From contig NZ_FXZH01000019.1 in the NCBI RefSeq assembly GCF_900169365.1, positions 1 to 64,000 of the forward strand: a stretch of 64,000 nt of DNA, in the 5' to 3' direction. Below are positions 51,618-59,130 of the stretch, piece by piece. The notes beneath the pieces were generated by a model. That model was not told the origin of the DNA. It made no database searches and was given only the letters and a program-made list of their open reading frames with translations. Each line of letters begins with the position of its first letter. Position 1 is the first letter of the stretch. A program made the translations under genes and the position numbers. The DNA is from Brevibacterium sp. 239c. GTDB lineage: Bacteria > Actinomycetota > Actinomycetes > Actinomycetales > Brevibacteriaceae.

Positions 51618-52004
51618 TCATCCCCCGGTTGATTCCCTCACGCGTCTTGCGTGCTCATGCAGCAAATCCTCAGTAGACAAGTAGATGCCCTGAGCCTTCG
51701 CCTCTTGCACGATCTGCCTGAACTGAAACCGCAACTGCCGATAATTCGACGGGCGAGGCACCGCGTCAGTCACGTTCCCCGACTCAACAGCGCGCGTCTC
51801 ATTCCGTTTCGCATAAGCACGCTTCGCCCCGTCGATCACATCACCGGCCTTCATGTTCCGGTCACGGTGCTGAGAGTGATAATCAACTATCCCGGCCTCA
51901 TAGTCAGCCGACGAGAACTGAGGATATTTCGACATTGCCATTGCCAGAACTCGAATCTCGAACTCATCCGACTGCCGACGCTCAGCCGAGACGAGAATTC
52001 TCAT
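51618..52004 (-). CDS. Hypothetical protein of the replication module
   Basis: 128 residues; start at the ATG forming ATGA with the replication protein stop. Helical (DEFEIRVLAMAMSKYPQFSSADYEAGI in part: EIRVLAMAMSKYPQF). Its position suggests a helicase-loader or replisome partner, but no motif proves it. Confidence 0.7.
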   Translation of the reverse strand: MRILVSAERRQSDEFEIRVLAMAMSKYPQFSSADYEAGIVDYHSQHRDRNMKAGDVIDGAKRAYAKRNETRAVESGNVTDAVPRPSNYRQLRFQFRQIVQEAKAQGIYLSTEDLLHEHARRVRESTGG

Positions 52005-52855
52005 TGCGTGATTTGCCTGTTCAATGAATCGCCGTTCCAAATTTCACCCCCTGCCGTTGACTCAGCAATCTGCATGAACAGATCGTTGTTCGCCTGAATG
52101 CGCTGCTGATCGAACGTCGCCGGTCCTGAACCGCGCTGAGGGCGTTGCATCTGAGCCTCAAGCGTTTCGAACTTGTCACGCAGCTTCGAAAACGATCTGA
52201 TATTCGTTCGCCAGAACTCATCAGCCAAAGCCCACACTGCAACCTCTCTAGCGCGCTCTGTGCTGATCCCGTCACGGCCCAACAACAGCCGAGCGGCATC
52301 ACGGTTCGCCTTCGTATCAGAAGGCTTCTTGAAGCCGTTCTGGGTCACTTGAGCGTTGAACCACTCGATCAGTTCGGCGGCGTCAGGGTGAGCTTCAGCG
52401 AAACCCGACGATGTATTAATAGGTCGGGTCGGGTCGGGTCGGGTCGGGGCATCCCAATCGCATTCGTTTGCCATAGGTTTGCCATGCGATTTGCCATGCG
52501 GTTTGCTATCCGATTTGCTACCCCATCTAGCCGCCGCACCCTTCTGACCTGCAAGGGAACGTTTTTTACGCTTCGCCTTCTCAGTTTCCGCGTCAGGCTG
52601 GAATTCTGACCAGTCATGAAACTGAAAACCGCCGTCTACTTCATCCCATAGCCCTGCCATGACCAGCGCATCGGCACCGCATTCTTTTGCCATGCCATTT
52701 GCCATAGCATTTGCCATATGAATTGGCACGAAACCATCAGTCAGTTGAGCGGCGGACCATGACCCGGCACGAACCCAAAGCCCCATAGCCTCATTGCCTG
52801 CCGCGACGATTTTGGCATTGAACGCTAGTTGGTCATCGACTTTGAACCAAGCCAC
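52001..52855 (-). CDS. Phage replication initiator/helicase-loader-like protein
   Basis: 284 residues. The N-terminal WFKVDDQLAFNAKIVAAGNEAMGLWVRAG start is typical of actinophage replication proteins with a winged helix. The centre is low complexity (SKPHGKSHGKPMAN, PTRPDPTRP) because the DNA beneath carries iterons and a pentamer repeat. The C-terminal helical part (FEWFNAQVTQNG-like to RDKFETLEAQM) resembles DnaD/O-type proteins. It likely opens the phage origin inside its own gene. Confidence 0.82.
   Translation of the reverse strand: MAWFKVDDQLAFNAKIVAAGNEAMGLWVRAGSWSAAQLTDGFVPIHMANAMANGMAKECGADALVMAGLWDEVDGGFQFHDWSEFQPDAETEKAKRKKRSLAGQKGAAARWGSKSDSKPHGKSHGKPMANECDWDAPTRPDPTRPINTSSGFAEAHPDAAELIEWFNAQVTQNGFKKPSDTKANRDAARLLLGRDGISTERAREVAVWALADEFWRTNIRSFSKLRDKFETLEAQMQRPQRGSGPATFDQQRIQANNDLFMQIAESTAGGEIWNGDSLNRQITQ
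52422..52449. repeat. GGTCG pentamer tandem repeat
   Basis: Five uninterrupted GGTCG units next to an AT-rich patch (GATGTATTAAT), inside the replication gene. Part of the proposed origin. Confidence 0.8.
52467..52521. repeat. Iteron cluster A (TTTGCCAT x5)
   Basis: TTTGCCAT at 52467, 52478 and 52490, and TTTGCTAT/TTTGCTAC at 52502 and 52514: five sites at 11-12 bp spacing, one per helical turn, as in lambda-type origins. Confidence 0.78.
52686..52717. repeat. Iteron cluster B (TTTGCCAT x3)
   Basis: TTTGCCAT at 52686, 52698 and 52710, exact 12-bp spacing, same orientation as cluster A about 170 bp away. Confidence 0.78.
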
Positions 52856-52875
52856 GGCACAACCACCTCTCTCTT

Positions 52876-54051
52876 TTAGTCGCCCTTGCAGTTAACTATC
52901 TGTCTGAATTTGTGAACCACTGCCACCAGATCGTCAGCGTCAGCCATGACCTGATCTATCGGCTTATACGCGCCGGGAATCTCATCAACGAACGCGTCAC
53001 TGTCGCGGTACTCAATGCCGCGCATTGCCTCTCTCAGCTGCTCATGCGTGAACGTTTCCCGTGCCTTACGGCGTGAGAAGTTGCGCCCCGCGCCATGCGG
53101 TGCCGAGTTGAACGACAACGGATTGCCCTTACCCTCAACGACGTATGAGGCGGTGCCCATTGAGCCGGGGATGAGTCCAAGCTGACCGGCCTTAGCCTCA
53201 ATCGCGCCCTTGCGGGTGACGACGAGGTTCTGTCCGTGGTGGTGTTCACGTTTCATGAAGTTGTGGTGGCAGTTCACTTCTTCCGACTTCTCCACAGGTC
53301 CACCCATGAAGCCCTCAAGCGCATAGAGAGTCTGAATCATCATCTCTTCACGGTTCAGATACGCGAACCGTTGCGCCCAGTTCACCGCGTTCATGTACTG
53401 GTCAAATTCCCGTGTGCCCTCCACCAGATAGGCAAGGTCACGGTCAACATCAATGAAGTTCCGCCGACAGTGCTCATTCGCAAGGTTCATGAAATGCTGA
53501 GCGATCTTATTGCCGATCCCCCGTGACCCCGAATGCAGGAACGCCCACACGCGGCCCTCTTCGTCAGCCACAATCTCAATGAAGTGATTGCCGCCGCCGA
53601 GCGTGCCCAACTGGTTTTCCCACGTCGGCGCGAAATCTTCCGGCCACCAGCTCTGAAGGCCAAAATCCCACGCGTCATAAAGTTCATTAGCGAACCCTTC
53701 GACCGTGATCGTCAGCGCGTCAGTGTACTTTCCCGCGCTCATCGGCACACGCGCCTCAATGCCTTCACGCAGTTCCCGAAGGTCACCGCGAGCGCGCAAA
53801 TCATCCTCAGTCCACTGAGTGCGAACCGCGACCATGCCGCACCCCAAATCGACGCCCACGGCAGACGGGATGACCGCGCCCCGCGTCGGGATGACAGACC
53901 CAACAGCCGCACCCTTACCCAAATGGGCGTCAGGCATCAGGGCCACGTGAGGTTCAACAAAAGGCATCCACGAAATGCGTTCCACCTGATCAAGCGTTTC
54001 TTGATCGACCTGTGACGCCCACGAATAGAACTTCTTACCAATACGCTTCAC
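52876..54051 (-). CDS. rtcB: RtcB RNA ligase
   Basis: 391 residues. The RtcB motifs are intact: MPDAHLGKGAAVGSVIPT, VGVDLGCGM with the metal Cys/Asp, HSGSRGIGN, the HNFMKREHHHGQN guanylate-accepting region and the final GSMGTASYVV/SAPHGAGR blocks. RtcB joins 3'-phosphate or cyclic phosphate to 5'-OH RNA ends using GTP, chiefly on cleaved tRNAs. In a tRNA-carrying phage it may repair tRNAs cut by host anticodon nucleases. Coupled to rusA (ATGA). Confidence 0.95.
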   Translation of the reverse strand: MKRIGKKFYSWASQVDQETLDQVERISWMPFVEPHVALMPDAHLGKGAAVGSVIPTRGAVIPSAVGVDLGCGMVAVRTQWTEDDLRARGDLRELREGIEARVPMSAGKYTDALTITVEGFANELYDAWDFGLQSWWPEDFAPTWENQLGTLGGGNHFIEIVADEEGRVWAFLHSGSRGIGNKIAQHFMNLANEHCRRNFIDVDRDLAYLVEGTREFDQYMNAVNWAQRFAYLNREEMMIQTLYALEGFMGGPVEKSEEVNCHHNFMKREHHHGQNLVVTRKGAIEAKAGQLGLIPGSMGTASYVVEGKGNPLSFNSAPHGAGRNFSRRKARETFTHEQLREAMRGIEYRDSDAFVDEIPGAYKPIDQVMADADDLVAVVHKFRQIVNCKGD

Positions 54052-54476
54052 TGCATTTTCCTAACCTTGATTCGTACACCGGGCGTACTGCCGTCCCCGG
54101 TGAAGTCGTGTGTCCAATCCTTTTCAGGGTTGTTCCATCGAACGATCCGTGCGTCATTTTTGAGCACCCCAGATTGTTCTAACGCGTCCCCTGCGCAGCG
54201 TTGAAGCTTGTCTGTATCAAGCCCCGTCGCCGCGTGCTCAAGGCGCGGTTTGCCGGGGCGAGGTAGCCAGAACTTCGCGTGCACCTCCACAGGTTCGTCC
54301 AGTGGCTCCCACGCGCCGAAATACGTCCCCACCCACGCCCGTAGGGATTCGGTCATCCAGTCGCGCCATTTGACCATTTCAGGGTTGTGGACCATGCGCC
54401 CGTTGCCTACGTGCTTCATTGAGCCTTGAGACTTCGGTTCGCCGGGAATGTAAAGATCAATCAGCCAATCACTCAC
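54048..54476 (-). CDS. RusA-family Holliday junction resolvase
   Basis: 142 residues. GEPKSQGSMKH near the start and GLDTDKLQRCAGDALEQSGVLKNDARI near 85-112 (acidic D-D...D residues, DKL and DAL) fit RusA. It resolves recombination intermediates made by the ERF/YqaJ pair. Confidence 0.88.
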   Translation of the reverse strand: MSDWLIDLYIPGEPKSQGSMKHVGNGRMVHNPEMVKWRDWMTESLRAWVGTYFGAWEPLDEPVEVHAKFWLPRPGKPRLEHAATGLDTDKLQRCAGDALEQSGVLKNDARIVRWNNPEKDWTHDFTGDGSTPGVRIKVRKMQ

Positions 54477-54787
54477 GCGGCGTTCACCCCGTCACGGCAC
54501 TTATCCACGAACCGCCGCCCGTCACTCGAATGAAGATACTCGATCACCTTCCCAACCGGGACCGCGATCTCTACCGTCTCCCGAACAACGTCAGGGTAGT
54601 AGCCGAGCATTGCCACAAGGCGTTCATAGTTGGCCGCTTTCACGTTTGGATAACGGCCCAACTTGATATTGTTCAACGTCTGCAAGGCGAGCTTCGTCTG
54701 ACGGTGAATGTCCCTGTAGGTGTAACCACCGTCAATGAGTAGGTCAATCACCTGTTGAGCCGCCGCAACCGGCAGGTTCTTCTTCAT
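54473..54787 (-). CDS. Small XRE-like HTH protein
   Basis: 104 residues with YTYRDIHRQTKLALQTLNNIKLG near residues 22-44, a helix-turn-helix. Start overlaps previous stop (ATGA). Possible early regulator. Confidence 0.72.
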   Translation of the reverse strand: MKKNLPVAAAQQVIDLLIDGGYTYRDIHRQTKLALQTLNNIKLGRYPNVKAANYERLVAMLGYYPDVVRETVEIAVPVGKVIEYLHSSDGRRFVDKCRDGVNAA

Positions 54788-54936
54788 TTCATCCCTTTAT
54801 GTTCACATTCGGCACAACAAGGCGCGCCCTTTTCATCAGGACGCGCCATAAGCCGACAAACGATTTTGGTAACCCCACACTCAAGACACCGATCGAACTT
54901 CGCCGGTTCAGGTTGTGGCTTCTTCTTCGCCGCCAT
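54784..54936 (-). CDS. 50-residue zinc-ribbon peptide
   Basis: CLECGVTKIVC near residue 17 and CCAEC near 40 form a four-Cys ribbon. Start overlaps the HNH stop (TAATG) and stop overlaps the next start. Its coupling on both sides argues it is real. Confidence 0.72.
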   Translation of the reverse strand: MAAKKKPQPEPAKFDRCLECGVTKIVCRLMARPDEKGAPCCAECEHKGMK

Positions 54937-55262
54937 TACCGCTTCCCCCGCCTGCCGTCAGCGGTGAGGTAATACCAGCCGTCGAACGCGAAGAACACAG
55001 GCACCTTCAGCGGGTCATCCCAGCTGCGAAGCTTCCAACCCTTGTCGATCCCTATAGCCGCAAATTCGGCATTCGATTCGAGACGCCCGTTGCACCAATA
55101 GCAAAGCGTCATCAGGTTTTCGTACCCGTCACGCGTCTTTGAGCCACCCATGCCCCGATTCATGCGGTGCTGAATCGTCAACATGTCATCAACGCCGCAA
55201 TTCGCACACATGCGCCCGTCACGGTCGAACACAAGCTGACGGGCCTTTGCCGTCACAGCCAT
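54936..55262 (-). CDS. HNH endonuclease, early region
   Basis: 108 residues from MAVTAKARQLVFDRDG. CANCGVDDMLTIQHRMNRG, then CYWCNGRLES give the HNH and Cys pairs; a HRMNRGMGG core replaces DHI. Starts inside the membrane peptide gene end. Longer upstream reading is possible but less coupled. Confidence 0.88.
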   Translation of the reverse strand: MAVTAKARQLVFDRDGRMCANCGVDDMLTIQHRMNRGMGGSKTRDGYENLMTLCYWCNGRLESNAEFAAIGIDKGWKLRSWDDPLKVPVFFAFDGWYYLTADGRRGKR

Positions 55263-55411
55263 GCGGCACCATCCACAACAGCCGCGAGGAACGCGAGCAC
55301 GAACATCCATAGAGTCGGACGTGCGATCTGCCCCTCACGCTCAGCGACAGCACCGGCCCAACCGATAACGCCCACGATGAGCGCAACCCAAAACACAATG
55401 AGAACCAACAT
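55253..55411 (-). CDS. 52-residue two-helix membrane protein
   Basis: Two hydrophobic helices (VLIVFWVALIVGVIGW and LWMFVLAFLAAVVDG) joined by a charged turn (EREGQIARP). Preceded by the terminator plus CCCGAAGGGGG element. Unknown role; possibly membrane anchoring of replication or exclusion. Confidence 0.72.
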   Translation of the reverse strand: MLVLIVFWVALIVGVIGWAGAVAEREGQIARPTLWMFVLAFLAAVVDGAAWL

Positions 55412-55431
55412 GCTTACCCCCTTCGGGCATC

Positions 55432-55457
55432 AAAAAAGCCACCCCGAAGAGTGGCTA
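55432..55457 (-). terminator. Intrinsic terminator in early operon
   Basis: AGCCAC-TCTTCGGG-GTGGCT followed by TTTTTTGATGCCCG on the minus strand. Confidence 0.8.
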
Positions 55458-55477
55458 GAGTTTCCTTTCAATCGGTG

Positions 55478-55834
55478 TCAGCGTTGACCGACACCGGCGA
55501 GCTTGTAAGTGATTTCGACAAGCTTCGCCTGAGTCTGCAAATTCGACTGTTGCGAATCCAGCGAACGCGAATGAGCCTTCACATAGTTGAGAATGATTTG
55601 AGCATCATCCATAGCCTGAGCAAACGAATCAGCATCAATCGTGGACTGTTGCTTCCGGTCCTCAACCGGCCCGTCAGCACGCTTATAGGCCAGCGCATAC
55701 TCTCGATCAAACTGACGCTTCGCAACCAGATATGCCCGTTCCGCCTTCTCAAGCTCCCGAGGCCCACGTGCCGCGTCGTTTCGCACCTGCTCAAGCTCAT
55801 TTATGACCTGATCCGGCGTAACAATTTCCGTCAT
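55478..55834 (-). CDS. Coiled-coil early phage protein
   Basis: 118 residues; ATG forms ATGA with the upstream HNH stop. Long charged helices (VINELEQVRNDAARGPREL, QQSNLQTQAKLVEITYKLA). Lies next to the ERF/YqaJ genes; may assist recombination. No family recognised. Confidence 0.72.
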   Translation of the reverse strand: MTEIVTPDQVINELEQVRNDAARGPRELEKAERAYLVAKRQFDREYALAYKRADGPVEDRKQQSTIDADSFAQAMDDAQIILNYVKAHSRSLDSQQSNLQTQAKLVEITYKLAGVGQR

Positions 55835-56334
55835 ACACCCGCCCTTCTCATGCGCTGATTCTCCCTCTCGCACCGCCTGCACCTACGCCGACCATTGGGC
55901 CGAATCTGAACGTCGGAATCAGGACCGCCGAGCGGGTGCCCCCTCTTGCAATGAGTTTGCGCGGCTTGAAGGTGCGTACCGTGCCGAACCTTGTCAAACG
56001 TGTTTTCGTTAGGCGTGTCCCAGCGCAAGTTCTCAACACGGTTGTTCTGGGAATCCCCGTCGCCGTGGCAAGCGTGCAACCCGGCAGGGCGGGGCGAAGC
56101 GAATGCCTCAAGGACTAAGACATGGACACGCCGCGTCCTTGGCTTGCCGTCTCTGGTGAGCACCACCATCGGATAGCCCTTATCATCCAAGCCAGGGCGA
56201 AGCACCGCGCCCCGCTTCAGATACTCACCCCACCTGTTCAGCTTCACGCGGTCAAGAGACCTGACGTTGCCAAGGTCCGAAACCTCATACAAGCCTTCGT
56301 ACCCAAATACGGGCTTCCATGCTTCCTCAGTCAT
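55831..56334 (-). CDS. NUMOD4-HNH homing endonuclease
   Basis: 167 residues. NUMOD4 motif WKPVFGYEGLYEVSDLGNVRSLDR, HNH region VLEAFASPRPAGLHACHGDGDSQNN in part (HACHGDGDSQNNRVENLRW), and C-terminal Cys-rich CKRGHPLGG...CRRCERE zinc site. Probably a free-standing homing nuclease lodged in the recombination module. Confidence 0.92.
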   Translation of the reverse strand: MTEEAWKPVFGYEGLYEVSDLGNVRSLDRVKLNRWGEYLKRGAVLRPGLDDKGYPMVVLTRDGKPRTRRVHVLVLEAFASPRPAGLHACHGDGDSQNNRVENLRWDTPNENTFDKVRHGTHLQAAQTHCKRGHPLGGPDSDVQIRPNGRRRCRRCERENQRMRRAGV

Positions 56335-56918
56335 GACGCCCCCTGAACCTCTGCGACGAGCTTGTTAATGTTGTCCATCACTCCGACTTGCCCCGCTGCC
56401 TGAGCTTCCTTCCACAAATCCCGTAGCCCCTGAACGCTTCCGTTCCCGGCGAGCTTCTGAGCTTCCCCCGCCCAATCGCGCTGAGGTTCAGGCGCGGCGG
56501 TTTCGTACACGTCCATGTCGGGGTCTGCGTCCTGTGTCGGCAGAACGAACGTCTGCAACAGGCAAGTACGGAACGCGACAGACATTGCTTTAGCTGTTGC
56601 TTTGTCTCCCGAGTCCATCGACTCAGCCGCGACCGTGGAAACAATCTCGTCGCCGTCCGGCCCTCTGAACGTGTAGGACACGACCACGCGGCACTGTGTG
56701 CCCCGTCCACCGCTCTTGAACTGCAACGGCTCATAAGTGATCGACTCAACGGCAGAAGGCCGAGCAATCACACCGTGCTTACGCATGGCAGGACTGAGGG
56801 CGTTCACCGTGGCGTCAATGCCGCGAAAGTTGAAGTTTTGCTGATTGTTGCGCCCGTCCTTACCAACGGCCCCAACCTCAGCCATGACCTTTGAAATGGC
56901 TTCCTGAATGGTGGTCAT
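56331..56918 (-). CDS. ERF-family single-strand annealing protein
   Basis: 195 residues. The ERF core GKDGRNNQQNFNFRGIDATVNALSP (key: NFRGID) and RVVVSYTFRGPDGDEIVSTV with MDSGDKATAKAMSVAFRTCLLQ are clear. It coats and anneals ssDNA in phage recombination, acting with the adjacent YqaJ nuclease. Confidence 0.95.
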   Translation of the reverse strand: MTTIQEAISKVMAEVGAVGKDGRNNQQNFNFRGIDATVNALSPAMRKHGVIARPSAVESITYEPLQFKSGGRGTQCRVVVSYTFRGPDGDEIVSTVAAESMDSGDKATAKAMSVAFRTCLLQTFVLPTQDADPDMDVYETAAPEPQRDWAGEAQKLAGNGSVQGLRDLWKEAQAAGQVGVMDNINKLVAEVQGAS

Positions 56919-57823
56919 TTTGCCTCTTCCTCTTCTGGCATCGTGATTGTGAGTTTCGGTTTCGGTGTCGCCCCGGTTTTCGTGAACTCGCCCTCAATCT
57001 CTTTCAGGTTCTTCGGTGTCGGTTCGATCCCGCGATCAGCCGCTAGCTTCGACAGAACAGCCTTCTTATCGAACGTGCGCGACGGTGCCGGGGTAACCCA
57101 ATTGACCGCACCCACAGATGAGACGTGTTTGAAATAGGGGCGATCCCCGATATGCTCACGAATCTTCGCCTCAACGTCGGCTAGCGCGTCCTGAGCAGGG
57201 CGCAACGCCTCAAGGCACTGCGACCGCTCAATGATCAGTTCATCGAACTCTGTCAGTTCGTCAAAATGCTGGAAACGCTCATGCAGGTAACACAGATACT
57301 CAATCCGCTGTTCGTCGCGGTCCACATAGAACAGGTGAGGGTCCATGAACACAGGCACGAAATCTTCGTGATATTCGACCGCGAGGACGGCACTAGTCGC
57401 CCCCGTGATGAACATCTGCCATTGCAGCTGGTCATAGTAGTCCTGAGGGACTTTCGCCCATTTCTCGCCGTCCCACTTCGCCGTCTTAATGTCTCCGACG
57501 CGATTCCCCTCAACGTCGATCAGGTCCGGCGTAGCGACCAACCCATCATCATTGACGGACACAAGCACATTCGTGTTGTGCTTCATGCCGAGCATGGTGT
57601 CTAAGTGGTCACTGATCGTTGACTCACGTTCTGAACCGTGTTTCGTGTACTTGTTGCCTCTGAACTTGGATTCGCCTGAGTCCTTCTCAGCGCGTAACGC
57701 CTTCCAACCTTTCAGGCTTGACCCGGCGAGCTTCGCAGCGTCGGTGGCGGTGGTCTTGCCGTTCCTGAAGTCCATCCACTCTTCGCGGTCCTCAGAAGAC
57801 GGACCTGTCACAAATTCCAGCAT
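56915..57823 (-). CDS. YqaJ-like viral recombinase (exonuclease)
   Basis: 302 residues, PD-(D/E)XK fold. REEWMDFRNGKTTATDAAKLAG, the catalytic VGDIKTAKWDGEKW and PQDYYDQLQWQMFITG match lambda-exo/YqaJ nucleases that resect dsDNA ends. It overlaps the ERF gene (ATGA), forming a Red-like pair. Confidence 0.95.
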   Translation of the reverse strand: MLEFVTGPSSEDREEWMDFRNGKTTATDAAKLAGSSLKGWKALRAEKDSGESKFRGNKYTKHGSERESTISDHLDTMLGMKHNTNVLVSVNDDGLVATPDLIDVEGNRVGDIKTAKWDGEKWAKVPQDYYDQLQWQMFITGATSAVLAVEYHEDFVPVFMDPHLFYVDRDEQRIEYLCYLHERFQHFDELTEFDELIIERSQCLEALRPAQDALADVEAKIREHIGDRPYFKHVSSVGAVNWVTPAPSRTFDKKAVLSKLAADRGIEPTPKNLKEIEGEFTKTGATPKPKLTITMPEEEEAK

Positions 57824-57827
57824 TAGT

Positions 57828-57902
57828 TCACTTCCATTCGTTCAGCATCAACACGATTGCCAGGATGATTAACAGCACCCCGGCGAAAAATAGACTCTCC
57901 AC
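57828..57902 (-). CDS. Possible 24-residue membrane micropeptide
   Basis: GTG start after GGAAGGTAGG; one hydrophobic helix (LFFAGVLLIILAIVLMLNEW). It fits exactly between two genes. Too short for firm support. Confidence 0.45.
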   Translation of the reverse strand: MESLFFAGVLLIILAIVLMLNEWK

Positions 57903-57906
57903 GCGC

Positions 57907-58113
57907 CTACCTTCCGTAACGGCGAACCATGTTTGAAAACCACGGTTCATGATCCCGTCTGACCCGGCCATCAGCTAGGCTCATGCCCAGTTGAGAAGTC
58001 TTGTCTTCCCTAACCGCCGACCGTGGCCGCTTAACCTGTGTCGGCAGACTGAACGGGTTGTTGTTGTCAGCTTTAGTTCTCACTGGTGGAACCTCTCTCT
58101 TCTTGTCGTTCAC
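57907..58113 (-). CDS. Small basic early protein
   Basis: 68 residues from a GTG with an AAAGGAAAG ribosome site, overlapping the previous gene by 41 bases. Arg/Lys-rich, disordered (KREVPPVRTKADNNNPF). Unknown function. Confidence 0.62.
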   Translation of the reverse strand: MNDKKREVPPVRTKADNNNPFSLPTQVKRPRSAVREDKTSQLGMSLADGRVRRDHEPWFSNMVRRYGR

Positions 58114-58264
58114 TGTTGCTTTCCTTTGTCATCAGATACACGCCCCAGACGGCAAGCGGTGCGCCGACGATGAAGCCGCCGTTGACCGTTCCCGCTGATT
58201 GGGCGACTAAAAAGGCCCCCGCCGTTGCGAGGGCCAAGCCAAATATGAGTCTTGTTCTCTTCAT
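58073..58264 (-). CDS. Two-helix membrane protein with internal terminator
   Basis: 63 residues: helices near 5-25 and 30-46 (LIFGLALATAGAFLVAQS), charged tail. Codons 9-20 coincide with a terminator-like GGCCCTCGC-AACG-GCGGGGGCC TTTTT stem, so expression beyond it may be attenuated. Confidence 0.65.
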   Translation of the reverse strand: MKRTRLIFGLALATAGAFLVAQSAGTVNGGFIVGAPLAVWGVYLMTKESNSERQEERGSTSEN

Positions 58265-58569
58265 GTCAGAAATTCCCGCATGACGTTTCGCACTGCCTCT
58301 TCACCTGTCGGGTCATTCCCCAACGTGCGATCCTGGCCGCGCTTGCCGTCAATGAGACCGTGCTTCACGTCGGTCTGGTGTGCGTCCTCTTTTTGCCAGC
58401 GAAAGTAGATTCTCGACACTTGCCGATACCCGGCAGGAATGCCGCGCTGATAGCAGGCGTCAACAATCGCGTTGATAAAGTCGCGGATCGAACCAAACTG
58501 CCGATTCACCTGAGCCGAGATAACAGCGGCCAAGTCGTTTGTCGCGTATGCGATAGGCGGGGCACTCAT
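58261..58569 (-). CDS. Early phage protein of unknown function
   Basis: 102 residues from an ATG overlapping the regulator's stop (ATGA). Helical; pattern IRDFINAIVDACYQRGIPAGYRQVSRIYF in part (GYRQVSRIYFRWQKEDAH). No family recognised. Confidence 0.7.
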   Translation of the reverse strand: MSAPPIAYATNDLAAVISAQVNRQFGSIRDFINAIVDACYQRGIPAGYRQVSRIYFRWQKEDAHQTDVKHGLIDGKRGQDRTLGNDPTGEEAVRNVMREFLT

Positions 58570-58961
58570 CGAACACCCGCGATCCATGCGTCAAGATCAG
58601 ATTTCTTGATCAAGTGCATTCCCTGCCGCTTCCTCTGCGTCGAATCAAGCTCACCCGCGCTCACGGCCTTCCGAATCGTGTCGGGGTGACGCTTCACTGT
58701 GGCTGAACACTCCCTGATCGTCAGCCAAGTGTCATCGTCCGCCACGGGCAAGCCTAGGAACTTCCGAGGATCAATCTTGAGCCATGCGCCGATCTTGCTG
58801 AGGTGGTCAAACCTGATTCGAGAATCGCCCTTGATAAGCTTGCAAGCTTGCTGATAAGTGACGCCGATCTGGGCAGCTAGTTCCTGTCGTGAGTGGTTCT
58901 GTTCTTCGAGAGCTTCGCGGACATTCGCCGCGATCTTTTCCTGTGATGTGGTGGTGTGCAT
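58566..58961 (-). CDS. XRE-Xis-like two-domain regulator (Cro/excisionase-like)
   Basis: 131 residues. Residues 5-60 form an XRE HTH (SRQELAAQIGVTYQQACKLI). Residues 78-131 form an HTH_17/excisionase-like winged helix (WLTIRECSATVKRHPDTIRK, IKKSDLDAWIAGVR). First gene of the leftward operon and divergent from the repressor, so it sits where cro would. Start ATG 58961 lacks a ribosome site; a GTG at 58979 within the operator is the alternative. Likely switches between lysogeny and excision. Confidence 0.8.
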   Translation of the reverse strand: MHTTTSQEKIAANVREALEEQNHSRQELAAQIGVTYQQACKLIKGDSRIRFDHLSKIGAWLKIDPRKFLGLPVADDDTWLTIRECSATVKRHPDTIRKAVSAGELDSTQRKRQGMHLIKKSDLDAWIAGVR

Positions 58962-58962
58962 G

Positions 58963-58979
58963 GTGTTTAGCTTAAACAC
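58963..58979. promoter_or_regulatory. Candidate operator 1 of the lysogeny switch
   Basis: GTGTTTA-GCT-TAAACAC dyad overlapping the start of the leftward operon. Shares GTTTA/TAAAC halves with 59063-59071. Confidence 0.65.
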
Positions 58980-59062
58980 TGATGTTACGAATTACAATCG
59001 TGTGATTCGCTCAAACGACCCTGATTTGCCGTGCTTGGCCTGCATCCTTGCAGGTCATGACT

Positions 59063-59071
59063 GTTTTAAAC
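59063..59071. promoter_or_regulatory. Candidate operator 2 of the lysogeny switch
   Basis: GTTTTAAAC in the divergent region, directly before TTGACG, a possible -35 for the repressor. Weak on its own. Confidence 0.45.
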
Positions 59072-59130
59072 TTTGACGAATATTTCTCTGTGATCTTGCT
59101 TATTCTGGCGTGTCATGCGAATATTTAGTC

